Positions 50,762 to 59,910 of a stretch of DNA of 64,000 nucleotides are shown in pieces. The notes beneath the pieces were generated by a model, which did no database searches, was not told the DNA's origin, and saw only the letters and a list, made by a program, of their open reading frames with translations. A program made the translations under genes and the position numbers. Position 1 is the first letter of the stretch, and the number at the start of each line of letters is the position of its first letter. Origin of the DNA: Pandoraea thiooxydans (lineage in GTDB: Bacteria; Pseudomonadota; Gammaproteobacteria; Burkholderiales; Burkholderiaceae); assembly GCF_001931675.1 (NCBI RefSeq), contig NZ_CP014839.1, positions 2,790,001 to 2,854,000 of the forward strand, in the 5' to 3' direction.

Positions 50762-53700
50762 ATGGCTGATCCGGCGCACAACCCAACCCGCTCGAACATC
50801 GTTCTCCAGCGCGTCAAGGCGGTCGGCCGATCGCCACGCACCCGCAAGGGCGGTCTGATAGCCCTGGTTGTCGTTCTTCTGTTCGGCTTGGTCACGTTCT
50901 TCGGTGTTCCGCCGCTGATGCACCGGGTCGTAGCGCAGAAACTCAGTCAATGGCTCGAGCGTCCGGTCTCCTTCGGCGATATCAGCGTGAACCCGTACAC
51001 GCTGCGCCTGGATGTCCACAACGTGCATATCGGTGGCCGTCAGGCAGGTCAGCAGTTTGTCGACATCGGACTGCTGCACGTCGATGTCTCATGGTCATCG
51101 TTATTCCGATTTGCTCCGGTCATCGACGAATTGACCATCGATCGCCCGAACATTCACATCGTCCGCACGGCCGAACAGCGCTTCAATTTCTCCGACCTGA
51201 TCGACAAGGCGACCCAGGGCCCCAAACCCAAGGAGCCCAGCAAGCCGGCGCGTTTTGCCATCTACAACGTACAAGTGCATGACGGCACGATCCAGTTCGA
51301 TGACCGCGTTCTCGACACGCAGCATCAAGTACAGCACCTGCAACTCGGCATTCCGTTTATCGCCAACCTGCCGTCCGACACCAACGTCTTCGTACAGCCG
51401 CTGCTGCAAGCGACCGTCGACGGCAGCCCGCTCCACGTGAGCGGCAAGCTCAAGCCGTTTGCCTCGTCACTCGACTCCATCGTCGATCTCAAACTCGATC
51501 GGTTCGACGTGCCGCGCTATCTGGGGTATGTGCCTGCCGCGCTGCCATTCGACCTCAAGCAAGGTACGCTGTCGGCCGACCTGCACGTTCAGTTCGTGCG
51601 AACCGGCAGCACGCCGAATATCACGCTCAGCGGCACGCTCGGCATGGACAACGTGGATTTGCGCGACACTCACGGCGCTGCGCTCGTCACGCTCAAGCAT
51701 GCCGAGGCCAACCTGGGCGACGTCGAACCGCTACGCAATTTCGTCCATTTGAATGCGGTAAGAATCGACGGCCTGGCACCGACCGTCACCATCCAGAAGG
51801 ACGGCAAGCTCAATTTCCAGCAACTGCTCGCCACACCCCGCGCCGCCGCACGCACCGCTCCGACGGCAGACGCGACGGTCGCAGTCGCGAAGCCCGCGGC
51901 GGCGGCTCCTTCGGCTCCATCGGCGACGTCCGTGGCGGCCGCTTCGTCGCCCGCGGCATCGTCCGCCGCAGCGGCAAAGACAGCGCCAAACACCGCGACC
52001 AAGGCGGCCACGCCCACCCCTCTCGATCTGGCAATAACCGCATTCAACCTGACCAACAGCACCCTCCATTACCGTGACGAGCGAGCCGGTCCGGCCGCCG
52101 TTGCCACGCTGGACAACATCCATATTGCGCTCAGAGACGTGCAAACGCTTGGCAACGCGCCAGGCAGCTACGATATCGGCGCGCAATTGTCCACGGGCGG
52201 AAGTCTGGCGGCGCAGGGCGGATTCACACTCTCCAGCGCACAAGCCAACGGCGACATCGCGCTGCACGACATCACGCTGTCGGCGCTCCAGCCGTTGCTC
52301 AAACCCGTTTTCGCTGGCGACATCAAGGGCGGCACACTCTCGGCCCGAGCCAAATTCAAAGGCCAGTTCGCGACCGGCAAGCCGGACCTGCAAGTGGCCC
52401 CCGCCAGCATCGCGCTCGATCGCCTCGATCTGCGCACCCCCGACAAACGCGACGCCCCCCTCAAGGTCGCCGCGCTGGACGCTCAACTGACGAGTTTCGA
52501 CCTGCTTCGCAAACATGTGGACGTTGGCAGTATTACGGTCAAAGGGCTCGACGCAGCAATTCGCCGCGAACATGACGGCGCCATCAACCTGCTCAAGCTC
52601 GCCGCGGCCGCACCCGCGCACGACAAAGCCGGCGCCCCGGCCAAGGCGCCCACGCGACACGGCGCGGCGCCCGCAGCGGAGCAAAGCCGCAGCAACCCAT
52701 GGCAATGGCAAATCGGCGCGCTGGGGCTGGAAAATGCCGCCGTCAGCTTTGACGACGAAGCGGTTACCGGCCGCCCGGTCAAGGTGCGACTCACCGCACT
52801 CAACGCCAAGGTGCAAGGTATTTCGCAAGACCTCGCCAAGCCGCTGGCCGTCGAAATCAATGGAAAGGTCCAACCCCGGGGCACGCTGAATATCACCGGC
52901 ACGGTAAGCCCCGAGCCACTCAAGGGCGCCCTGACGGTGCGCACGCAAAGCCTCGATCTTGCGGCGTTCGAACCGTACATCGACACGACCTTGAACGCCT
53001 CCATCGCCAGCGCGCTGCTGAGCGCCCAAGGCAAGCTCGGGTTCGCCAGGCCACATGACAAGATAGAAGTCAGTTACCTTGGCAATGCAACGCTTGGCAA
53101 TGTCTTGATGCGCGACAAGCTGACTTCCGAGAGCTTTCTGCGCTGGGGAGCGCTCAACGCCGAGCACATCGATTTTCGCTATGGCATGGGTGAGCCCAAG
53201 GTTCACGTCGGCGCGCTGTCGCTCTCGCGCTTCTACTCGCGCATCATCATCAACAGCAACGGCCGGCTCAATCTGGAAGATGTCGTTGCGAAAAAAACCG
53301 AAGCGCCAAAATCGCTGACGCGCGCCGAGCCTCAAGGCACGCCGGCGACACCTGCGCCCGCCCCGGCCAGTGGGCCCGTGGCGGGGGCGGGTAAAGTGAT
53401 TCCGGCCGACATCGCGATCGGACGGGTCACGCTGCAAGGCGGGCGCATCAACTTCACCGACAACTTCATCAAGCCCAATTACACCGCCAACCTCACGCAA
53501 ATCGGGGGCAGCATCGGCGCCTTCGGCACGCGATCCACTGCGCCGGCCGACGTCGTACTCAAAGGAAGCGTGGATAACGACGCGCCGATCAACATCGACG
53601 GCAAAATCAATCCGCTCACGCCGATGGCGTTCGTCGACCTCAAGGCCAAGGCCGATGGCATCGAGCTTACCAACCTGACGCCCTACTCGGACAAATACAC

Positions 53701-54592
53701 CGGCTATCCGATCGAAAAGGGCAAATTGAGCCTCGATGTTCACTACCTGCTCGACCAGGGCAAGCTGACTGCCGACAACCATATTTTCATCGACCAGTTG
53801 ACCTTCGGCGACCGGGTCGAGAATGACACCGCCACCAACTTGCCGGTCAGGCTCGCGGTCGCCCTGCTCAAAAACTCGCGCGGCGAAATCGACGTGCAAA
53901 TTCCCGTCTCGGGATCGCTGTCCGATCCGCAATTCAGTCTGGGCAGCGTGATCGTGCGCGCCTTCGTCAACCTGATCGTCAAGGCCGTGACCGCGCCGTT
54001 CAACCTGCTGGCATCGGCCTTCGGCGGCGGCGATCAGCAGCTGGGCTTTGTCGCCTTTGCCCCGGGTTCGTCGACGCTGGACGAGGCCAGCATCAAAAAA
54101 CTGGAAACCCTGGTCAAAGCGCTCAATGACCGACCGGCGCTGCAACTCGACATCATCGGCCGGGTCGACCCGAACAAGGATATTGAAGGACTGCGCAAAG
54201 CCAAGGTCATGCGCCTGGTGCGCGCCCAAAAACGCGAGGCGTTGATCGCCGAGGGAGCCAACCCCGACACCGGCCCGATCACGGTCGCCCCAAATGAATA
54301 CAATAAGTACCTTGAATTAGCCTACAAAGCAGCCAAGTTCCCCAAGCCGCGTAATTTCATCGGTTTCGCCAAGTCATTGCCGCCGGCCGAGATGGAAAAG
54401 CTCATGGCCGCCAATATGACGGTCACCGAGCAGGATCTGCGCGCGCTCGCCAATGCCCGCGCCAACGCGGTGCGGGAATGGTTCAATGGCAAGATCGCCG
54501 CCAACCGGCTGTTCGTCGTCGCCCCCAAACTCACCGCCGAAGGGATCAAGGACAAAGGTGACACCACCAGGGTTGATTTCTCGCTGAAATGA
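50762..54592 (+). CDS. DUF748 (AsmA-like) very large envelope protein
   Basis: A 1276-residue protein anchored by one N-terminal membrane helix (about 32-50) with the rest periplasmic. Repeated AsmA-like beta strands follow (VDVSWSSLFRFAPVIDELTIDRPNIHI and many similar units). Three Ala/Pro/Ser-rich low-complexity linkers interrupt it, near 355-415, 615-640 and 865-885. The C-terminal part (FAPGSSTLDEASIKKLETLVKAL) has an OmpA-domain-like pattern seen in the DUF748 family. AsmA-type proteins are thought to form lipid-carrying bridges between membranes; whether this one does is inferred. Confidence 0.86.
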   Translation: MADPAHNPTRSNIVLQRVKAVGRSPRTRKGGLIALVVVLLFGLVTFFGVPPLMHRVVAQKLSQWLERPVSFGDISVNPYTLRLDVHNVHIGGRQAGQQFVDIGLLHVDVSWSSLFRFAPVIDELTIDRPNIHIVRTAEQRFNFSDLIDKATQGPKPKEPSKPARFAIYNVQVHDGTIQFDDRVLDTQHQVQHLQLGIPFIANLPSDTNVFVQPLLQATVDGSPLHVSGKLKPFASSLDSIVDLKLDRFDVPRYLGYVPAALPFDLKQGTLSADLHVQFVRTGSTPNITLSGTLGMDNVDLRDTHGAALVTLKHAEANLGDVEPLRNFVHLNAVRIDGLAPTVTIQKDGKLNFQQLLATPRAAARTAPTADATVAVAKPAAAAPSAPSATSVAAASSPAASSAAAAKTAPNTATKAATPTPLDLAITAFNLTNSTLHYRDERAGPAAVATLDNIHIALRDVQTLGNAPGSYDIGAQLSTGGSLAAQGGFTLSSAQANGDIALHDITLSALQPLLKPVFAGDIKGGTLSARAKFKGQFATGKPDLQVAPASIALDRLDLRTPDKRDAPLKVAALDAQLTSFDLLRKHVDVGSITVKGLDAAIRREHDGAINLLKLAAAAPAHDKAGAPAKAPTRHGAAPAAEQSRSNPWQWQIGALGLENAAVSFDDEAVTGRPVKVRLTALNAKVQGISQDLAKPLAVEINGKVQPRGTLNITGTVSPEPLKGALTVRTQSLDLAAFEPYIDTTLNASIASALLSAQGKLGFARPHDKIEVSYLGNATLGNVLMRDKLTSESFLRWGALNAEHIDFRYGMGEPKVHVGALSLSRFYSRIIINSNGRLNLEDVVAKKTEAPKSLTRAEPQGTPATPAPAPASGPVAGAGKVIPADIAIGRVTLQGGRINFTDNFIKPNYTANLTQIGGSIGAFGTRSTAPADVVLKGSVDNDAPINIDGKINPLTPMAFVDLKAKADGIELTNLTPYSDKYTGYPIEKGKLSLDVHYLLDQGKLTADNHIFIDQLTFGDRVENDTATNLPVRLAVALLKNSRGEIDVQIPVSGSLSDPQFSLGSVIVRAFVNLIVKAVTAPFNLLASAFGGGDQQLGFVAFAPGSSTLDEASIKKLETLVKALNDRPALQLDIIGRVDPNKDIEGLRKAKVMRLVRAQKREALIAEGANPDTGPITVAPNEYNKYLELAYKAAKFPKPRNFIGFAKSLPPAEMEKLMAANMTVTEQDLRALANARANAVREWFNGKIAANRLFVVAPKLTAEGIKDKGDTTRVDFSLK

Positions 54593-54603
54593 CCCATCTA
54601 TGG

Positions 54604-54609
54604 GATAAT
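54604..54609 (+). promoter_or_regulatory. Probable -10 box of tmRNA
   Basis: GATAAT (in TATGGGATAATT) lies 14 bases before the tmRNA 5' end and 12 bases after the DUF748 stop. No good -35 is seen. Confidence 0.5.
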
Positions 54610-54623
54610 TGCAGAACACACAC

Positions 54624-54983
54624 GGGGCCGACCTGGTTTCGACGTGGGTAGTGAAGCAATTCAGGGCATACCGAGGACCCGTCACCTCGTAAATCAATGG
54701 GAATCAACTAACTGCAAACGACTCTCGTTTCCAGCTGGCCGCTTAACACCGGCCAACCTCGCACTAGCCTGCTGATGGGGTAGGGTCGCAAGACCGCGCG
54801 AGGTCATTTTCATCAGATCGTGCCAGATGGCGTCGCGACGTCCGGTACTAAAACCTAGCGAATCGCCGTGCCGAAGCGTGTTCTGTCCGCGTCGGAACGG
54901 TTAAATCAAAAGACAGGACTAAGTATGTAGAACTGGTTGCAGAAGACTTACGGACGCGGGTTCGATTCCCGCCGGCTCCACCA
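54624..54983 (+). ncRNA. ssrA: tmRNA (SsrA) with tag ANDSRFQLAA
   Basis: 360 bases from GGGGCCGACCTGG to CCGGCTCCACCA. The seven-base acceptor stem (GGGGCCG with CGGCTCC, one G-U pair), the T-arm GGTTCGATTCC and an encoded CCA are present. The tag reading frame starts at GCA 54714 and ends with TAA at 54744-54746. It gives Ala-Asn-Asp-Ser-Arg-Phe-Gln-Leu-Ala-Ala. It rescues stalled ribosomes together with SmpB. It is one-piece, not permuted. Confidence 0.97.
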
Positions 54984-55015
54984 ACACAGCGTCAAGCGAC
55001 ACCAAGGTTTGACCC

Positions 55016-55052
55016 AAAACCCCGCCCAGCCCGGCTGCGCGGGGTTTTCCTT
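55016..55052 (+). terminator. Rho-independent terminator after tmRNA
   Basis: Stem AAAACCCCGC (55016-55025) paired with GCGGGGTTTT (55039-55048), loop 13 bases, T-rich end. It stands about 33 bases past the tmRNA. Confidence 0.82.
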
Positions 55053-55173
55053 TTATCGCCCCGTCCATCGCCATCCCTTCACAGGGAAGGCAGGGGCATC
55101 CCGCTTTCCGGAAAATCGGTTGCCCCGTGCTCCTGAGCGGCGTCGAACGACACAACGCGCGGTGAAAGGAAAA

Positions 55174-56082
55174 TCAGGCCCGCTGCCCCAGCCAGATGCC
55201 CGCGACAATGGTCACCAGGCCAGCGGCGTGATACCAATGCGGCCACTCGCCCAATAACAGGGTCGACAGCAGCGCCGCGAACACCGGCGTGAGCGTGATA
55301 AAGAACACCGGCAGGTGCGCGCCGGCACGGGCGATAGCCCGGTCCCACGCAAAATACGCCAATAGCGAAGGCGTCGTCGCGACGTACAGCATGATCGCCA
55401 CGACTTTCCCGCTCCAGTGAACCACCTGGTGCTCAACGGTCAACTCCCAGACCGTAAACGGCAGGCTGACGATCACACCCATCACGATCTGCGCGAACAA
55501 CAACACCGTCAGCGGCACGGCCGGCCGATTCTTGCGCAGCAGCCAGGTATAGCCGCTCCAGGTAATGGTCGCCACCAGCATGAACAGGTCACCCGGCACG
55601 AAATCGAATTGTACGAGGCGGCTCAGTTGCCCGCGCACCAGCACGAGCGATACGCCCACCAGGCAAAGCGCCGCGCCGGCGACATGCCACCCGGCCACGC
55701 GCTCGCGGAAAAAAATCACCCCGACCAGCAGCAGGAACAGCGGCATCGATGCGCCGATCAGCGTGACGTTGATTGGTGTGGAGGTCGTGAGCGCGAGGTA
55801 TTGCAAAGCGTTATAGCTGGCGATCGAGAGCACGCCCATCGCCGTAATCACACCGAGGTTCTGCCGCAGCGTAGCGCGGTGAGCCACGACCCCGCGCCAT
55901 GCGTAGGGGGCCAGCAGCAGCCCCGCAAACACCCAACGTGCGAAATTCAGGGTGATCGGCGGCACCGCGCCGATCGCAAGCCGACCGACGATGGCGTTAC
56001 CGGCCCAACACAATGGCGGAAAGGTCAGCAGAAAAAGCGTCAACCAGTTGGGACGGGTACCGCTGGGGGTGGTGGAGATCAT
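55174..56082 (-). CDS. EamA (DMT) family transporter
   Basis: A 302-residue inner-membrane protein with about ten helices and two EamA repeats (first PPLCWAGNAIVGRLA, second ATITWSGYTWLLRKN). The start at 56082 (MISTTPSGTRPNWL) is preferred over TTG at 56115. Family members export amino acids or metabolites; the substrate is unknown. It is convergent with tmRNA and divergent from the methyltransferase gene. Confidence 0.9.
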   Translation of the reverse strand: MISTTPSGTRPNWLTLFLLTFPPLCWAGNAIVGRLAIGAVPPITLNFARWVFAGLLLAPYAWRGVVAHRATLRQNLGVITAMGVLSIASYNALQYLALTTSTPINVTLIGASMPLFLLLVGVIFFRERVAGWHVAGAALCLVGVSLVLVRGQLSRLVQFDFVPGDLFMLVATITWSGYTWLLRKNRPAVPLTVLLFAQIVMGVIVSLPFTVWELTVEHQVVHWSGKVVAIMLYVATTPSLLAYFAWDRAIARAGAHLPVFFITLTPVFAALLSTLLLGEWPHWYHAAGLVTIVAGIWLGQRA

Positions 56083-56319
56083 TACGCGTCGAACCCTTGG
56101 CCTGTTTTCGCCCAATTATGCAACAAACCCTCGCAGCGGTTCTCGCCAGACGCCGCCGTCACGGCATTCAAAGTACCGCCAGTTAAGTTCTTCCCTGACA
56201 ATCCGCAAAGTAATGTCATTTAATGAACAGATACCTTGCGGACGCGAATACTTCACCACCGCGATGAGCGTAGCCTCGCCTGATCTCGCGGCATATTTTG
56301 TCCTTGAACGGGGGTCACA

Positions 56320-57318
56320 ATGAACGGGGTCTCTCCACAGCCTTTTGTCGACGCGATACTCGGCTACCAGAAAACAGCGGCAATCAAAGCCGCGATTGCG
56401 CTCGACCTGTTCTCCGCCATCGCCGACGAGGATGGCAAACTGCCGGGCATCGCGAAGCGAGTACAGGCTTCCGAGCGCGGCGTCCGCATCCTGTGCGATT
56501 ACCTGACGATACACGGCTTCCTCGAAAAAGCGCAGGACCGCTATCGCCTGACGCCCGCGACTTCCACATTCCTCACGACCTCCTCGCCGGCCTGGATGGG
56601 CAGCATCGTGGATTTTCTCGCCGCGCCGGAAATGACGGCGCTGTGGCTGGACGATCCGGTCTCGTTCGTGCGCAACGGCGGAGCCGCCGGACTGGGCACG
56701 GTCGCCCCCGACAATCCTGTCTGGGTGAAATTCGCGCGCGCGATGGTGCCCTTCGTGGCGCAGACCGCGCAAGGTGTTGCGCATGAGGTAAGCACCTGGG
56801 AAAACGCTCCCGGGCGGGTGCTCGACATCGCGGCAGGGCACGGGCTATTCGGCATCGCCATCGCCAAGGCGATCCCGGGCGCGGAAATCGTGGCGTGCGA
56901 CTGGCAGGCGGTACTCGCGGTGGCCAAGGAAAATGCCGCTGCCGCCGGCGTGATGGCGCGTTATCGCACAATCGTCGGCAGCGCCTTTGAAGTTGACTGG
57001 GGTACGAACTTCGACCTGGTGCTGCTGACGAATTTCCTCCATCACTTCGACCCGCCGACCTGCGTCGAAATACTCTCAAAGGCGCGGCGCAGTCTTGCGC
57101 CAGGGGGGCGGGTGCTTGCGGTCGAATTCGTCCCTGACGGGGATCGCATATCGCCGCCTTTCGCGGCGGCGTTTTCCTTCACGATGCTTGCATCGACCCC
57201 GCACGGTGACGCGTACACCGCGCGCGAATTCGAGCAAATGGGCCAAACGGCCGGCTTCACCAAGGTGAGCGTCGCGTCGCTGCCGCCCTCGCCGCAAAGT
57301 CTGATCGTCTTCGCATAG
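56320..57318 (+). CDS. Class I SAM methyltransferase, acetylserotonin O-methyltransferase-like
   Basis: A 332-residue small-molecule O-methyltransferase-like protein. The N-terminal winged-helix dimerisation domain (about 1-95, IAKRVQASERGVRILCDYL) precedes the SAM motif VLDIAAGHGLFGIAIA (about 167-182). The LLTNFLHHFDPPTCVEIL segment and acidic D in IVACDW are also present. The substrate is unknown. No biosynthetic cluster surrounds it. Confidence 0.85.
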   Translation: MNGVSPQPFVDAILGYQKTAAIKAAIALDLFSAIADEDGKLPGIAKRVQASERGVRILCDYLTIHGFLEKAQDRYRLTPATSTFLTTSSPAWMGSIVDFLAAPEMTALWLDDPVSFVRNGGAAGLGTVAPDNPVWVKFARAMVPFVAQTAQGVAHEVSTWENAPGRVLDIAAGHGLFGIAIAKAIPGAEIVACDWQAVLAVAKENAAAAGVMARYRTIVGSAFEVDWGTNFDLVLLTNFLHHFDPPTCVEILSKARRSLAPGGRVLAVEFVPDGDRISPPFAAAFSFTMLASTPHGDAYTAREFEQMGQTAGFTKVSVASLPPSPQSLIVFA

Positions 57319-57412
57319 CGCGGCGCCAGGCCCGCACGCTCGAAGCGGGTCACGCCCTCGCGCGAATGGATTGCCGGCGTTCGTGTGCCCGCGCGCGCGG
57401 TAGCGGTGGAGC

Positions 57413-58777
57413 TCAGCGCGCCGCCACCGCGCCCCACTCATCGCGAAAGACCGCCTCCATCTCGAGACGAAAGGCGATCGCCGGATTGGCACGATCGAAA
57501 CCGACATCGGCCCAACGGACCGGCACACCGGCGGCCACGGCTCTCTCCAGCTTGAGGCCATGCGCGAGCCCGATCGGCACGGCGCCTAGCTCGAGCGACG
57601 CCTGGGCAGGAATCACCTTGCCGTACACCGTGAAACCACCCTCGCCGTCGAGCACTTCGCCCGGCTTGAGCGCTCGCTTGGCGATCGACACGACGTCGGC
57701 GCGCCAGCCGTTGGTGGAGCCGGTCGGCTCGCCCCGCGTGGCAATGCTCGCCACCGACGTTCCCAACTCGAGCCCGATCAGGTGATAGGGTTTGTAAGTC
57801 GCGGCAAAGCGGCCACTGTCGTCTGTCTTGAGACCATACTGCTTGAAGCACTCGCGAACGTAAGCTGTCGGTGCGTCGAATACGACGTAGACACCCCACC
57901 GAAGGTCCCGAAACACCGGGCGCCCGTCGCGCTCGAGCGAGGACACGACCTCCACCGTACCCCGCCTGGCGAGGATGCCGCCCTGTTCCATCGGGCGCAG
58001 CACGCTGGGCAGGTCGTCCACGCCACAGGGCGGAAACGCCAGGCCATTGTCGGGCGGGCTCAAATCGCAGGCATTGGCGACTGCCGCCATCTCCAATGCG
58101 GATTTCGTGCCGTCCAGGAAGGAATTGAACATCTGCGGATTGAAATCGCCGCCGGCGACCTGCTCGGGGGTAAAGCCATAGTGTCCCCAGACCGTATCGG
58201 GCGTGGACTGGTGATACACGGGCAGATATTTGGTGCCCTTGCCGGCACACACCACCTCGAAACCGGCCGTGCGAACCCAGTCGACCAGCTCCGCGATCAA
58301 TGCCGGCTGATCGCCCGAGGCCATCGAGTAGATAATGCCCGCCTGCTCAGCGCGGCGGGCCAATAACGGGCCGGCCAAAGCATCGGCCTCGACGTTGACC
58401 ATCACCACGTGCTTGCGGTGCTCGCATGCCATGAGCACATGACGAATGCCGGCGGCCGGGCTGCCGGTCGCATCGATCACGATATCGACGAACGGGCTGG
58501 CAATCAGCGCCTGCGCGTCGTCGGTCACGAAGGTGCTCGTGCTGCGGGCCGCGTCCTCGAACGATCTGGCCGAGAATCGCTCCGGCGCCCATCCCACGCG
58601 CTGCATGGCATCCTGCGCGCGCGCGGGCGACAGATCGGCGATGCCGGTCAGGTGAATGCCGACGGTTCGCCACGCCTGCGATAAATACATTGAGCCGAAT
58701 TTTCCGGCGCCGATGAGACCCACGCGAACCGGCTTGCCGTCGGCTGCGCGGCGCTGCAATTTTGCGAACATCGACAT
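57413..58777 (-). CDS. Gfo/Idh/MocA-like oxidoreductase with C-terminal SAF domain
   Basis: A 454-residue protein. The N-terminal Rossmann motif is VGLIGAGKFGSMYL (about 19-32), and the homoserine-dehydrogenase-like central part has DVVIDATGSP and HVVMVNVEADAL. The last about 120 residues resemble a SAF (antifreeze/FlgA-like) domain. Members of this combination are annotated as NAD(P)-dependent oxidoreductases near sugar-acid or polyol catabolic genes. The substrate is not known. It is divergent from a LysR gene, which is probably its regulator. Confidence 0.78.
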   Translation of the reverse strand: MSMFAKLQRRAADGKPVRVGLIGAGKFGSMYLSQAWRTVGIHLTGIADLSPARAQDAMQRVGWAPERFSARSFEDAARSTSTFVTDDAQALIASPFVDIVIDATGSPAAGIRHVLMACEHRKHVVMVNVEADALAGPLLARRAEQAGIIYSMASGDQPALIAELVDWVRTAGFEVVCAGKGTKYLPVYHQSTPDTVWGHYGFTPEQVAGGDFNPQMFNSFLDGTKSALEMAAVANACDLSPPDNGLAFPPCGVDDLPSVLRPMEQGGILARRGTVEVVSSLERDGRPVFRDLRWGVYVVFDAPTAYVRECFKQYGLKTDDSGRFAATYKPYHLIGLELGTSVASIATRGEPTGSTNGWRADVVSIAKRALKPGEVLDGEGGFTVYGKVIPAQASLELGAVPIGLAHGLKLERAVAAGVPVRWADVGFDRANPAIAFRLEMEAVFRDEWGAVAAR

Positions 58778-58905
58778 GCGTTCCTCCTGGATCGGGTAAT
58801 TTCGGCGCGCGACCGTTTTTTTCTCCAGGCCCGGCGCGAGTGCTTGTTCCGCTGAAGGTTATTCAATACGATGCCCTTGTGTAAATTCGCAAAGGAGCAA
58901 AGCTG

Positions 58906-59910
58906 GTGTGCGCAAAATCACATACCCCAGTTTTCGATTGGGACGACCTCCGCTCCTTCCTGGCCGTTGTACGCGCCGGGCGCCTCACCACTGCCGCCCT
59001 GCAACTGCAAATCGATCACTCGACCCTGAGCCGGCGCATCTGCGCGCTGGAGGCCTCCCTCCAGGTGCGGCTTTTCGACCGCCTGCCGACCGGCTACTCG
59101 CTGACGCCGGCCGGCGAGCGCCTGGCCGCCGAAGCGCAGGCGATGGAAAGCGTCGCGATCCGCATCTGTTCGGAGTTATCGGAGGCCGGCCGCCGCATGA
59201 CGGGCTCGATCCGGCTCGCGACACCGGAGGGCTTCGGCACTTATTTTCTGGCGCGGCAACTGCACCTGTTCGCCGAGCAATACCCCGAGGTCAAAGTCGA
59301 GCTCATCGCAAACCCCGGCGCGGTCAGCCTGACCAAGCGACAGGCGGATATCGCCGTCACGATGTTTCGCCCCGAGAGCGGGCCATTGCGCGCCAGGAAA
59401 CTGGCGGACTATGAATACGGGTTATACGGGTCCCACGAATATCTGCGCACGCGGCCGCGGCTCAAAACCCTTGGCGATGCCGCCTCGCATCGTTTGATCG
59501 GCTACATTCCGGATCTTCTGCCGACGCCCGCGCACGACTATCTGAAGGAATTTTTCGGCAATCGTCAGGCGGATCTGCAGATCTCGAATATCCTGACCCA
59601 GTTGAGCGCCACGCTCGACGGCTATGGGCTCTGCGTGCTGCCCTGCTTCATGGCCGATACTCACCCGGAGTTGGCGCGAGTTCTGCCGCAGACCGTTTGC
59701 CTGACCCGCTCGTATTGGTGGGTCACGCACGCCGAACTGCGGGCGCCCGCACTGGTCAGGGCAATGAAGAGCTTTCTCGAGGAAGCCACCGCGCGCAGCC
59801 GATCGGCGCTCATGCCCAGCGCCAGCTTCGGCCAGGCGCTGGCCGGCCGGCCCGCCGGCGCGGCATCACCGATGGACGCGCCGGCCAGCGACGATCTATC
59901 GCTGCCATGA
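58906..59910 (+). CDS. LysR family transcriptional regulator
   Basis: A 334-residue LysR protein. The N-terminal winged HTH (about 11-70; FLAVVRAGRLTTAALQLQIDHSTLSRRICALE) is followed by a substrate-binding domain. The start is GTG at 58906 behind AAAGGAG. The C-terminal Ala/Pro-rich tail is longer than usual and overlaps the end of the convergent AceE-like gene by 15 bases. It probably regulates the divergent SAF-domain oxidoreductase gene. Confidence 0.9.
   Translation: MCAKSHTPVFDWDDLRSFLAVVRAGRLTTAALQLQIDHSTLSRRICALEASLQVRLFDRLPTGYSLTPAGERLAAEAQAMESVAIRICSELSEAGRRMTGSIRLATPEGFGTYFLARQLHLFAEQYPEVKVELIANPGAVSLTKRQADIAVTMFRPESGPLRARKLADYEYGLYGSHEYLRTRPRLKTLGDAASHRLIGYIPDLLPTPAHDYLKEFFGNRQADLQISNILTQLSATLDGYGLCVLPCFMADTHPELARVLPQTVCLTRSYWWVTHAELRAPALVRAMKSFLEEATARSRSALMPSASFGQALAGRPAGAASPMDAPASDDLSLP

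Noticed and set aside
51731-54229. An 832-codon open frame antisense to the DUF748 gene
   Set aside because: Composition is that of a shadow frame; the plus-strand protein has a membrane anchor, repeats and family motifs.
54960-55173. tmRNA 3' end as an integration site for a genomic island
   Set aside because: I found no integrase gene and no second copy of the tmRNA 3' end to the right within the window, so no island boundary can be claimed.
55174-57318. Small biosynthetic gene cluster (transporter plus O-methyltransferase)
   Set aside because: No core biosynthetic enzyme is present, and the two genes are divergent with unrelated neighbours.
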